Assembly: GCA_947458415.1 (NCBI GenBank)
Contig: CANGZG010000070.1
Span: 1 to 11,281, forward strand
Source: Comamonadaceae bacterium
GTDB lineage: Bacteria > Pseudomonadota > Gammaproteobacteria > Burkholderiales > Burkholderiaceae_C
Reading direction: 5' to 3'
Length of the DNA: 11,281 nucleotides
The notes below the pieces were generated by a model that worked only from the letters and a program-made list of their open reading frames with translations, had not been told where the DNA came from and did no database searches. This document shows, piece by piece, positions 1-7,492 of this stretch (the stretch's first letter is position 1; every line of letters begins with the position of its first letter). The translations under genes and the position numbers were made by a program.

Positions 1-1
1 C

Positions 2-3000
2 TCGTCCAACACCTTGGACTTGGCGATTTCCGGTGACGGTTTTTTCCCGCTGAAATCAGCCGACGGCTTTCAGGACATCTTCACGCGTAACGGCTCGTTC
101 ATGATGAACGACCAGTACAACGTGGTGAATTCGGCAGGCCAACGTTTGATGGCGGCGTCAGTCGACTCGACCGGCAAAGCCAATTTGAGTGACTTGAACG
201 TGTTGACCATCCCGCAAAAAACCACCGGCATGGCCAAAGAAACCTCGCTGGTGCAACTGGGCTTGAACTTTCCTGCGGATGCGCAGGTGGTGACCAAGGC
301 TTTCAACCGCAACGACCCGGCTTCTTACAACAAGAGCACCGCGTTGACCGTGTATGACAAGGGTGGCAATGGTTACTTGGCCACGGTGTATTACGCCAAA
401 ACCCAAAACGCGAGTCAAGCAGACCCCAACAACAAATGGCAAACCTATGTGTATGTCGGTGAAACGCTGGTGGCTGCGGCCTTGCAACAAGCGACGGATA
501 CCACAGGCGAGCGTTTGTATGTCAACAAATACGGACAACTCAAGCCTGAGAGCGAAGTGGGTGACTTGCTGGTCAACGCGAAAACACAAAAGTTTTCATT
601 GAACCAGTTGACCGATTTGCGCAGCTCAGAGCCGGCCACCGTGACCGGTGGCAAAGCACCGCGCTTGAGCACCTTGGAAGGCATTGACTTCAGCACCTTG
701 CAACCCTCTCAGTTGAAAGAATTGTTTGAAATCGATGTGGATGGCTCAGGCACACCCGTGTCAGTGGGTTTGGATCACTTGGCTGGTTTGGACATACCCG
801 CTTTGTCAGGTACCGAGATCGCGAAAGAGTTCACCAATGTGTTGAACCGCAAATTTGGTGACGAACGTTTCTTTAACTTTGCCGGTCAGCAAACCTTCCA
901 AATCACCGCCACCAATGCCGATGGCACATTGATTCAAAACCGCACCATCCAATTGGACGCGGACGACATGACTTACGAGCAAGTGACTGACAAGATCAAC
1001 AGCCAGTTGAGTGGCAGCAGCAACGTCTTGTCTAACGTGAGTTTCAGCGACACCCCCAAGCCAGGGGAATTCAAAGGCTACACCTTGACCATCGATGGCG
1101 TGGTCGTCTCCAACCGGATTGACCTGGGCACGACCTTGAGTACCAAACCGATGGAAGATTTGGCCAGCAAATTGCAAACCCGAATTCAACTCGATTTGCA
1201 ACAACGTTTGGGCTACACGACTGAAGCGGCCAGCAAGGTCACTGTGAATGTGCAAAACGGCAACGAAGTCAGGGTCAACGACGCCAATGGCGGTGTGATT
1301 TCTGATTTTTCTCTGAGCAGCATCAGTGCAGGCTCACAAAACATTGTGGCCAACCAAAAGTTTTTGACCGGTGTTGATGCCGTGGAAGTGGGTGATTACG
1401 AATCCATGACTTTGGAAATCACCAGCAGCACAGGCAGCGACACAGTGACATTGGACTTGAAAGACACCGACCCCAGTGATTTGAACGTGTTGGCGCAAGA
1501 ATTACAGGACAAAACCCAGGCCAAATTGATTGAACTCGGGTGGAGCACGTTTGAGGCCTCGCAAGTCACGATTTCAGAAGACCCGGACGTGGCTGGGAAG
1601 TTGATCGTCAGTGACATCGGCGGCCATGAAATCCAGTCGTTTGCATTGACACCCCGAACCACAGGCACTACACCGTTCCCCACTGCGCCGGTATTGGCCA
1701 GCGGTGAGTCCACGATCACTTTGGCGGGCATTGATTTTGGTTCCGAGCCTGTCGATGGAGAGGGCCTGTTGAGCCATTTCTCCAGTCTCAAATTCACCAC
1801 CAAAGACGCGGTGGGTTCGTTGACCACGACGATTGCGCTGACGCAAGCATCGTTCCCCAGTTTGACCGGCGTGGATCCGATTCCCAGTTACGCCACGTTT
1901 GACCCGACCAATCCGGTTCACATGGATTTGATTGCCACGGACATTCAGACGTTGCTCAGAGCCACCGCCAAGGGTGCGACGACCGAGGTGACTTGGGATA
2001 CCAACACCAATGCCTTCGTGGTGACAGACACCAGCGGCAATTTCATGAGTGAGTTGACCTTGACAGCGGACACCACCAATTACCCGACCCTGCTCAAAGG
2101 TGGCAGCACGGTTCAGGTGGACGTGGTCACGGACAACGACGGCAATGTGATCACGCCCAGCTCGTACACCGTGTCCAACGTCAGTTTCCCCTTGGGAACC
2201 ACCCCCAGCGGTGCCGAGTTCAATTCGTTTGACTTCAGTTTGGAAGACGGCACCACTTTGACCAATGTGGCCTTGGAAGACCTGACCTTGTCAAGCACCC
2301 CGATCAATGACTTGGCCATCCGAATCCAAGAAAAAATCCGCTCGGCGTTGAATGCGGAAGACCCCGATGTGTATGACACCGACCGTGTCAACAAAATCAC
2401 CGTGACTGTCATCAACGGCAAAGATTTGAAAATCATCGATGCCAGCGGCGTGACCAACATCACAGGCTTTTCACTGAACGCGGCATCCGCCACGGCGTCC
2501 ACCGTGTCCGTGGGCGGCAAGAATTTTGCGATCAGCGCATTGCCTGCTGAGAACATGATCAAAGCCAGTTATGACCCTGTCACGCAAAAATTCAACTTTG
2601 AACCGGTGTTGGGCAACAGCATCACGCTGTCTGGTTTGAATAACCAAATGGGCATCACCACGCCGTTGACCCAAGAGGTGGGCAGCGACATGTTGAGCAT
2701 TTCCGGTTCACCTTCGATCACCAACAACTACATCCGTCCTTTGAAACTTCAGCGCTACGGCATGAAAGTGGAATACGACACGGTGAACGAAAAATTCATT
2801 TTCAAATCTGGCACCACGGGGGACACCTCGAGTATCAAGATCGGCAACCCGAACACGTTTGCGTCTGAGCGCTTGGGTATCGCAGCCGACGGTAACTACG
2901 AGGTCAAGCCTTCGATCCTGGCGGTGCGAGGCATCGCGTCTCAGCCTGCGGTCATGCTGGGCTCGCCTTTGGGCATCAACGCCAACAACAACTTCAGTGT

Positions 3001-3991
3001 CAACTTGACCAACAACAAATTCGTGGTGTCGGTCGATGATGTCAAAGGCACGGTGTATTTGGAACCCAAAGAAACTTACACGATCGATTCATTTGTGCAG
3101 GCCTTGCAAAACGGCATCAACCGCTTGGCGGGACCGCCTGACCAGCATGGCTTGACCGGTTCCATGGTGTCAGGTGTGAAAGTGGCTTATGACAAAGCCA
3201 CCAACAGCTTGAAATTCACCACGGGCACTGCTTCAACCAACTCGTTCATCAAAGTCTCAGGCGACAGCCAGTGGGGCTTGGCCAACGTGGAAGGCGGTCG
3301 TGGTAACACCTCGACTTGGATCAAGCCCACGCAATACACCCAAACCGTCAACGGTGTGGAAGTGGCCATGTACATCGATGAATTCGGCAAGGAAACATTC
3401 AGCCCTGACGGCTTCAAGAACTTGCCCGAATGGTCACCGATCTTCTTGGAAAAAGGCGAATTGACCTTTGACACCTCGGGTAACTTGGTGTCACCCAAGC
3501 AAGGTTCGCAACTTGACACCGTGTTCTTGCCAGACGGTAAGGGCGCATTGACGATCAACATCAACTACTCCAAGTCAACCCAGTTTTCATCGCCTTATGC
3601 GGTGTTGTCACAGTCGCAAGACGGTGCACCTGAAGGTGACTTGGTCGGCTTGTCCATCGGCGACGATGGCTTGGTCAACGCGTCTTATTCAAACGGTGCA
3701 CAGAAATCACTGGGCAAGGTGGTGTTGGTCAACTTCTCCAACCCGACCGGTTTGCGCCAGATTGGTGACACCAGTTACTACAAATCCGCGTCATCAGGTG
3801 CAGCCAAGTACGGTGAAGCCGGTTCAGCAGGCTTTGGTACGGTGCGCTCCGGTGCGACCGAACGTGCCAACGTGGATTTGACGCAAGAGTTGGTGGACTT
3901 GATCACCGAGCAGCGTAACTTCCAAGCCAATGCCAAGGCGATTGAGACCAGCACCACGCTGACCCAATCGATTATTCAAATCAGAGCGTAA
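2..3991 (+). CDS. flgE: Flagellar hook protein FlgE, giant form, 5'-truncated by the window edge
   Basis: FlgE is the axial protein that polymerises outside the cell into the curved hook joining rod and filament. The frame is open from base 2, with no upstream stop, so the N-terminal D0 part (about 85-90 residues in E. coli) lies outside the window; the TTG at 14 is an internal leucine, not a start. The visible part begins with the conserved LDLAISGDGFF, followed by the FlgE-type FTRNGSF and PASYNKSTALTVYD segments (to about base 360). The C-terminal end has SPYAVLSQSQDG, YSNG and LVDLITEQRNFQANAKAIET, the typical D1/D0 export and assembly coiled coil. Between them, roughly bases 650-3300 hold a very large outer-domain insertion built of repeated beta-rich modules. 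At least 1,329 residues are present, against about 400 in E. coli. There is no cysteine in the visible part. The stop is TAA, 22 bases before flgF. Identity is firm from motifs and position; the role of the insert is unknown. Confidence 0.96.
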   Translation, partial: SSNTLDLAISGDGFFPLKSADGFQDIFTRNGSFMMNDQYNVVNSAGQRLMAASVDSTGKANLSDLNVLTIPQKTTGMAKETSLVQLGLNFPADAQVVTKAFNRNDPASYNKSTALTVYDKGGNGYLATVYYAKTQNASQADPNNKWQTYVYVGETLVAAALQQATDTTGERLYVNKYGQLKPESEVGDLLVNAKTQKFSLNQLTDLRSSEPATVTGGKAPRLSTLEGIDFSTLQPSQLKELFEIDVDGSGTPVSVGLDHLAGLDIPALSGTEIAKEFTNVLNRKFGDERFFNFAGQQTFQITATNADGTLIQNRTIQLDADDMTYEQVTDKINSQLSGSSNVLSNVSFSDTPKPGEFKGYTLTIDGVVVSNRIDLGTTLSTKPMEDLASKLQTRIQLDLQQRLGYTTEAASKVTVNVQNGNEVRVNDANGGVISDFSLSSISAGSQNIVANQKFLTGVDAVEVGDYESMTLEITSSTGSDTVTLDLKDTDPSDLNVLAQELQDKTQAKLIELGWSTFEASQVTISEDPDVAGKLIVSDIGGHEIQSFALTPRTTGTTPFPTAPVLASGESTITLAGIDFGSEPVDGEGLLSHFSSLKFTTKDAVGSLTTTIALTQASFPSLTGVDPIPSYATFDPTNPVHMDLIATDIQTLLRATAKGATTEVTWDTNTNAFVVTDTSGNFMSELTLTADTTNYPTLLKGGSTVQVDVVTDNDGNVITPSSYTVSNVSFPLGTTPSGAEFNSFDFSLEDGTTLTNVALEDLTLSSTPINDLAIRIQEKIRSALNAEDPDVYDTDRVNKITVTVINGKDLKIIDASGVTNITGFSLNAASATASTVSVGGKNFAISALPAENMIKASYDPVTQKFNFEPVLGNSITLSGLNNQMGITTPLTQEVGSDMLSISGSPSITNNYIRPLKLQRYGMKVEYDTVNEKFIFKSGTTGDTSSIKIGNPNTFASERLGIAADGNYEVKPSILAVRGIASQPAVMLGSPLGINANNNFSVNLTNNKFVVSVDDVKGTVYLEPKETYTIDSFVQALQNGINRLAGPPDQHGLTGSMVSGVKVAYDKATNSLKFTTGTASTNSFIKVSGDSQWGLANVEGGRGNTSTWIKPTQYTQTVNGVEVAMYIDEFGKETFSPDGFKNLPEWSPIFLEKGELTFDTSGNLVSPKQGSQLDTVFLPDGKGALTININYSKSTQFSSPYAVLSQSQDGAPEGDLVGLSIGDDGLVNASYSNGAQKSLGKVVLVNFSNPTGLRQIGDTSYYKSASSGAAKYGEAGSAGFGTVRSGATERANVDLTQELVDLITEQRNFQANAKAIETSTTLTQSIIQIRA
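1031..2482 (+). repeat. Degenerate tandem protein modules (type A, about four copies) inside FlgE
   Basis: Reading the FlgE frame, a module recurs with cores at about 1070-1321, 1397-1654, 1778-2068 and 2219-2482. Each core starts with an aromatic residue and a short beta-like stretch (FKGYTLTIDG, YESMTLEITS, FSSLKFTTKD, FNSFDFSLED). A helix-like stretch follows (MEDLASKLQTRI, LNVLAQELQDKT, MDLIATDIQTLL, INDLAIRIQEKI). Then comes a V-x-V strand, and the core ends in a D-x-x-G ... F-S-L type strand (VNDANGGVISDFSL, VSDIGGHEIQSFAL, VTDTSGNFMSELTL, IIDASGVTNITGFSL). Copies one and four also share SNVSF and an EF pair upstream. The similarity is at protein level; I saw no obvious nucleotide identity, so the duplications look old. 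The pattern recalls flagellin/hook IN-type modules, but I cannot assign a family. The copies were aligned by eye. Confidence 0.6.
2552..3298 (+). repeat. Flagellin-IN-like motifs (type B, three copies) inside FlgE
   Basis: Three segments of the FlgE frame, at about 2552-2668, 2756-2893 and 3170-3298, share the pattern [IV]-x-[VA]-x-YD-x3-x-x-[FL]-x-F-x-x-G-T/N, followed by S-x-I and a later G-[IL] turn. The cores are MIKASYDPVTQKFNFEP, MKVEYDTVNEKFIFKSGTTG and VKVAYDKATNSLKFTTGTAS. The last copy is preceded by a longer unit, NKFVVSVDDVKGTVYLEP, and a helix, SFVQALQNGINRLAG. This order (strand, strand, helix, YD hairpin, SGT turn) is the usual look of the hook/flagellin IN motif found in outer domains of FlgE, FlgK, FliD and flagellin. 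Family assignment was by eye and is not confirmed by a profile search. Confidence 0.55.
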
Positions 3992-4013
3992 AGCCCCTCC
4001 TTAGAGAATCGAC

Positions 4014-4781
4014 ATGGAACGCCTAGCCTTTAATTCTTCTGCCGCCATCACTGAAATGCGACTGGCTCGCCAGGTCTTGGCCAATGAAATGGCCAATCTG
4101 ACGACCACCGGTTTCAAGCGTTCGTTTGAAGTGTCCATGAAAGCATTCAAAGCGGGCGGCGAAGGCTTTGATTCCAGCTACCAACCGCAAGCCGCGCACA
4201 TGGACTTCATTCAATTGAAGCCCGGTCCGTTGATTGCCACGGGCCGCGACCTGGACATTCATTTGAACGACCACACCGTCTTGGGTGTGCAAGCCCCCAA
4301 CGGTGAAACCGCTTTCACCCGTCGCGGTGATTTGCAGGTGTCGGTGGATGGCGTGCTGCAGACCGGCAATGGCCACCCGGTCATGGGCGACGGCAACACA
4401 CCGATCAGCGTGCCCCCAGATTTGAAGGTCACCATTTCGGACGATGGCGGCGTGTATGTCACCAATCCTTCGCAGCCTGGCATCCAAAACGCAGAATTAG
4501 TCGCTACTTTGATGCTGCGCGATGCCAGTCAAACCCCGTTGACACGGCGCGAAGACGGTTTGTTCAAAGCCCATGACAAACCCTCTGGCTCGGATTTTGC
4601 TTCTGGTCCTTTGAAGGTGTCGGTAATGTCACAGGCGCTGGAGGGCAGCAATGTCAACCCGCAAGAAGCCATGGTCAAACTGATTGAGCAGGCCCGCATG
4701 TTTGAGCAACAGGTGCGGATGGTGAAGTCCAGCCATGACAACGACCAAGCCGGGGCCAGCATGATGAAGTTGAACAGTTGA
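4014..4781 (+). CDS. flgF: Flagellar proximal-rod protein FlgF
   Basis: FlgF is a component of the rod that crosses the periplasm, exported by the flagellar type III apparatus without a cleaved signal. At 255 residues it is close to the usual length of about 250. The N-terminal axial motif is present as LANEMANLTTTGFKR (residues 22-36). The middle has the FlgF pattern GPLIATGRDLDIHL (71-84), FTRRGDLQV (101-109) and DGLF near 181. The C-terminal end has ALEGSNVNPQEAMVKLIEQA from 208, which distinguishes it from FlgG. The ATG lies 22 bases after the flgE stop, with only a weak purine stretch (AGAGA, 4003-4007) ahead of it, so re-initiation from flgE is likely. It contains no cysteine. Nothing suggests truncation or unusual composition. 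Confidence 0.96.
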   Translation: MERLAFNSSAAITEMRLARQVLANEMANLTTTGFKRSFEVSMKAFKAGGEGFDSSYQPQAAHMDFIQLKPGPLIATGRDLDIHLNDHTVLGVQAPNGETAFTRRGDLQVSVDGVLQTGNGHPVMGDGNTPISVPPDLKVTISDDGGVYVTNPSQPGIQNAELVATLMLRDASQTPLTRREDGLFKAHDKPSGSDFASGPLKVSVMSQALEGSNVNPQEAMVKLIEQARMFEQQVRMVKSSHDNDQAGASMMKLNS

Positions 4782-4818
4782 TGCCAGCAGACACAGACAG
4801 ATTGATGATTTGAAAAAC

Positions 4819-4823
4819 AGGGG
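4819..4823 (+). promoter_or_regulatory. Ribosome binding site of flgG
   Basis: AGGGG ends seven bases before the flgG ATG. It is one of only three clear Shine-Dalgarno sites in the window, alongside those of flgK and flgL. Confidence 0.7.
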
Positions 4824-4830
4824 TTAGACG

Positions 4831-5616
4831 ATGGATGCAGCTTTATGGGTTTCCAAGACCGGCTTGGATGCGCAGCAGACGCGCATGAACGTCATTTCGA
4901 ACAACTTGGCCAACGTCTCGACCACGGGTTTCAAGCGCGATCGCGCGGTGTTTGAAGATTTGCTCTACCAAAACATTCGCCAAGCAGGCGGACAAACCAC
5001 AGCCAACACCCAGTCGCCCACCGGTTTGATGCTGGGCACAGGTACCAAAGTGGTGGCCACGGAGAAATTGCACATCCAAGGCAATTTGATCAACAGCCAA
5101 AACCCCTTGGATGTCGCCATCATGGGCGATGGCTTTTTTCAAATTCAGCAACAAGACGGCACGATTGCCTACACCCGCGATGGTGCGTTCAAGCTGACCG
5201 GCACCGGACAGTTGGTCACATCGACCGGCTTTTTTCTGGAACCCAATGTCACCATCCCAGGCAACGCGTCTTCATTGACGATTGGCCGCGACGGCACCGT
5301 GTCGGTGGAGTTGGTCGGTGGCCAGGGCCAGCAGGTGCTGGGTCAAATTCAGATTGCCAAGTTCATCAACCCGAGTGGTTTGAAGCCCTTGGGCAACAAC
5401 TTGCTGGCCGCCACCGCCGCCAGCGGTCCGGTGCAGTTGCTGCAGCCGGGCACCGTGGGTGCAGGTGTGTTGAACCAAGGGTCGCTCGAAGCTTCCAACG
5501 TGAACGTGGTGGAGGAAATGGTCAACATGATCGAAACCCAGCGCGCTTACGAAATCAACTCCAAATCGATCGAAGCGGTCGACGGCATGTTGAAGTACCT
5601 GAACCAAAACCTCTGA
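4831..5616 (+). CDS. flgG: Flagellar distal-rod protein FlgG
   Basis: FlgG forms the long straight distal rod that carries the P and L rings and passes torque to the hook. At 261 residues it matches the family length of about 260. The N-terminal D0 segment shows MNVISNNLANVSTTGFKRDR (residues 19-38). The YQNIRQAGG region (46-54) corresponds to the FlgG-specific stretch that is known to make the rod straight and stiff. NPLDVAIMGDGFFQI follows at 91-105, and the C-terminal coiled coil VNVVEEMVNMIETQRAYEIN begins at 224. The start is supported by a good Shine-Dalgarno sequence, AGGGG at 4819-4823. The gene is 49 bases downstream of flgF, the longest gap in the window, and 20 bases upstream of flgH. 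It lacks cysteine. This is the most conserved and least remarkable gene here. Confidence 0.98.
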   Translation: MDAALWVSKTGLDAQQTRMNVISNNLANVSTTGFKRDRAVFEDLLYQNIRQAGGQTTANTQSPTGLMLGTGTKVVATEKLHIQGNLINSQNPLDVAIMGDGFFQIQQQDGTIAYTRDGAFKLTGTGQLVTSTGFFLEPNVTIPGNASSLTIGRDGTVSVELVGGQGQQVLGQIQIAKFINPSGLKPLGNNLLAATAASGPVQLLQPGTVGAGVLNQGSLEASNVNVVEEMVNMIETQRAYEINSKSIEAVDGMLKYLNQNL

Positions 5617-5636
5617 TCCAACGCATCACTGACACC

Positions 5637-6326
5637 ATGAAAAACATCCTCTCTTTATTGGCCGTGGTCGTTGGGTTGCAAGCTTGCGCCCATCCAGACC
5701 CGATGTTGCCTGCGCTGACCTCGTCACCCGATTTCGCGCCGGTTTACCCCTTGGTGCAAGACCAAACCAAACCTGCCACAGGTGGCATTTACGGCAATCG
5801 CCAAAGCGATGCTTGGTTTGGCCGAGGCCGCAATTACCAAGTCGGCGACCTGATCACGGTCATCCTCAACGAGTCCACGCAAGCGGCGCGCAGCCAAGGC
5901 ACAGACATCAGCAAAGATGCATCGAACACGGCATTACCCACTTCATTCAGCAAATTCATTGGAGGAGTAGGTGCAAACAGCCCGATCACTGGCATTGACT
6001 TGAACAAATCCACCACCAAAAGCACAGGCAAAGGCTCGGCAGACCAACAGGCCAGTTTGACAGGCTCGATCACCGTCACCGTGATTGAAGTGTTGGCGAA
6101 TGGCAATTTGGCGGTGCGTGGCGAGAAAAAACTCGGCCTGTCCGAAGGTACCGAAGTGATTCAAGTCGCTGGCGTGATCCGTCCGCAAGACGTGGGCCCC
6201 AATGGCACGGTCAATTCATTGCGTTTGGCCAATGCACAAATTGCCTACCGTGGGTCCGGCGACTTGGCCAGTGCCAGCAAACCCGGCTGGGGCACCTCCG
6301 CTTTGATGAAATTCTGGCCCTTTTAA
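5637..6326 (+). CDS. flgH: Flagellar L-ring lipoprotein FlgH
   Basis: FlgH makes the outer-membrane L ring, the bushing through which the rod turns. The 229-residue product (about 230 is usual) begins with a lipoprotein signal peptide whose lipobox LQAC places the modified cysteine at residue 17. The next residue is alanine rather than aspartate, which fits sorting to the outer membrane. Family motifs include GIYGNRQSDAWFGRGRNYQVG (about residues 50-70, slightly variable at the ends), DLITVILNEST (71-81), and the ending GWGTSALMKFWPF. The ATG lies 20 bases after the flgG stop. I see no purine-rich Shine-Dalgarno; the leader reads CACTGACACC immediately before ATG. Translation therefore probably depends on coupling to flgG. 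There is nothing unusual in the protein itself. Confidence 0.97.
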   Translation: MKNILSLLAVVVGLQACAHPDPMLPALTSSPDFAPVYPLVQDQTKPATGGIYGNRQSDAWFGRGRNYQVGDLITVILNESTQAARSQGTDISKDASNTALPTSFSKFIGGVGANSPITGIDLNKSTTKSTGKGSADQQASLTGSITVTVIEVLANGNLAVRGEKKLGLSEGTEVIQVAGVIRPQDVGPNGTVNSLRLANAQIAYRGSGDLASASKPGWGTSALMKFWPF

Positions 6327-6348
6327 TTCTTCAACAGGTTGAACTGAC

Positions 6349-7482
6349 ATGACACATTCGTGGTTGACATCCAGCTGTTTGGCTTTGGCGTGTACCTTGG
6401 CGACGCCTGCATGGGCAGACCGCGTCAAAGATTTGGCCACAGTGGCTGCCCAACGCTCGAACCAGTTGATTGGTTTTGGTTTGGTGGTCGGTTTGCAAGG
6501 CACGGGTGACGATGCATCCGTGCCATTCACCACGCAAAGCATGAAAGCCATGCTGGCCCAAATGGGGGTGCGGATCGATGGCCCCATGTCAGACTTTGAA
6601 CAAGTCACATCAGCCAGCCGTATCGACATCAAAAATGCGGCCGCTGTGATGGTGACCGCAGACTTGCCCGGCTTTGCCAAGCCAGGTCAACGCATTGACG
6701 TCAACATTTCCGCGATTGGCAAAGCCACCAATTTGCGTGGCGGTAACCTGATCTTGACCGCTTTGCGCGGTGTCGATGGCGAAATTTACGCATTGGCCCA
6801 AGGTGCTTTGACCGCGACGGGCATCGATGCCGGTGCGGCCGGCTCCAAAGTGGCGATTGGTGTGCCCACTGCCGCACGCATTCCTGCAGGCGCCATTGTC
6901 GAGCGCATGGTCGAGACGCCATTCGAAAAAGCCGAGCATCTGATTTTGAATTTGCGTGACAACGATTTCTCCACGAGCAGCGCCATGGTCGCCGCGATCA
7001 ATTCAAAATTTGGTGGTGATGTGGCGCAAGCCATCGACGGCACATCGATATCGGTACGAGCACCCCAAGACTTGAATCAACGCGTGTCATTCATGGGCAT
7101 GTTGGAAAACATCGAGGTCACACCTGCTGAACCGAATGCGCGCGTGGTCATCAATTCGCGCACTGGCACCGTGGTCATCAACCGGGCGGTGCGTGTCACT
7201 GCCGCGGCGGTGTCCCATGGAACGATTTCGGTGGCCATCACCGCCACCAACGATGTGTCGCAACCGAATGCGTTGGGTCAAGGTCAAACCACACCGGTAC
7301 AAAACGCGGATGTGGCGGTCACCGAGCCGAAAAACCCGATGTTCTTGTTCAAGCCAGGCGTGGACTTGCGTGAAATCGTCGACGCGGTCAACCAAATCGG
7401 TGCCACACCGTCGTCGCTGATTGCGATTTTGGAAGCCTTGAAAAGCTCAGGCAGTTTGCGCGCTGAACTCATCATCATTTGA
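6349..7482 (+). CDS. flgI: Flagellar P-ring protein FlgI
   Basis: FlgI is secreted through Sec and assembles the periplasmic P ring around the distal rod at the peptidoglycan layer. The product is 377 residues, the usual size. It has an N-terminal signal peptide with likely cleavage after AWA (residue 23), leaving the typical mature start DRVKDLA. The signature NQLIGFGLVVGLQGTGDD spans residues 38-55. The protein ends with SLIAILEALKSSGSLRAELI, as expected for the family. The only cysteines, at 10 and 15, are in the signal peptide, so the mature protein has none. Enterobacterial FlgI instead carries a DsbA-dependent intramolecular disulfide. The start is 22 bases after flgH with only a weak ACAGG (6334-6338) upstream. 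Identity is certain. Confidence 0.97.
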   Translation: MTHSWLTSSCLALACTLATPAWADRVKDLATVAAQRSNQLIGFGLVVGLQGTGDDASVPFTTQSMKAMLAQMGVRIDGPMSDFEQVTSASRIDIKNAAAVMVTADLPGFAKPGQRIDVNISAIGKATNLRGGNLILTALRGVDGEIYALAQGALTATGIDAGAAGSKVAIGVPTAARIPAGAIVERMVETPFEKAEHLILNLRDNDFSTSSAMVAAINSKFGGDVAQAIDGTSISVRAPQDLNQRVSFMGMLENIEVTPAEPNARVVINSRTGTVVINRAVRVTAAAVSHGTISVAITATNDVSQPNALGQGQTTPVQNADVAVTEPKNPMFLFKPGVDLREIVDAVNQIGATPSSLIAILEALKSSGSLRAELIII

Positions 7483-7492
7483 TGCACTGACC

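Noticed and set aside
14..16. TTG at 14 as the start of flgE
   Set aside because: The frame stays open to base 2 and the preceding codons (SSNT) continue the conserved SNxLDLAISG motif, so the gene is cut by the window edge.
3597..3881. Plus-strand open frame of 94 codons in another frame of flgE
   Set aside because: It overlaps the conserved C-terminal part of FlgE, its product is Arg/Cys/Trp-rich and low in similarity to anything recognised, and it has no start signal.
4782..4830. Terminator or promoter in the flgF-flgG gap
   Set aside because: The 49 bases contain no GC-rich hairpin followed by T residues and no convincing -35/-10 pair; only the flgG ribosome site is supported.
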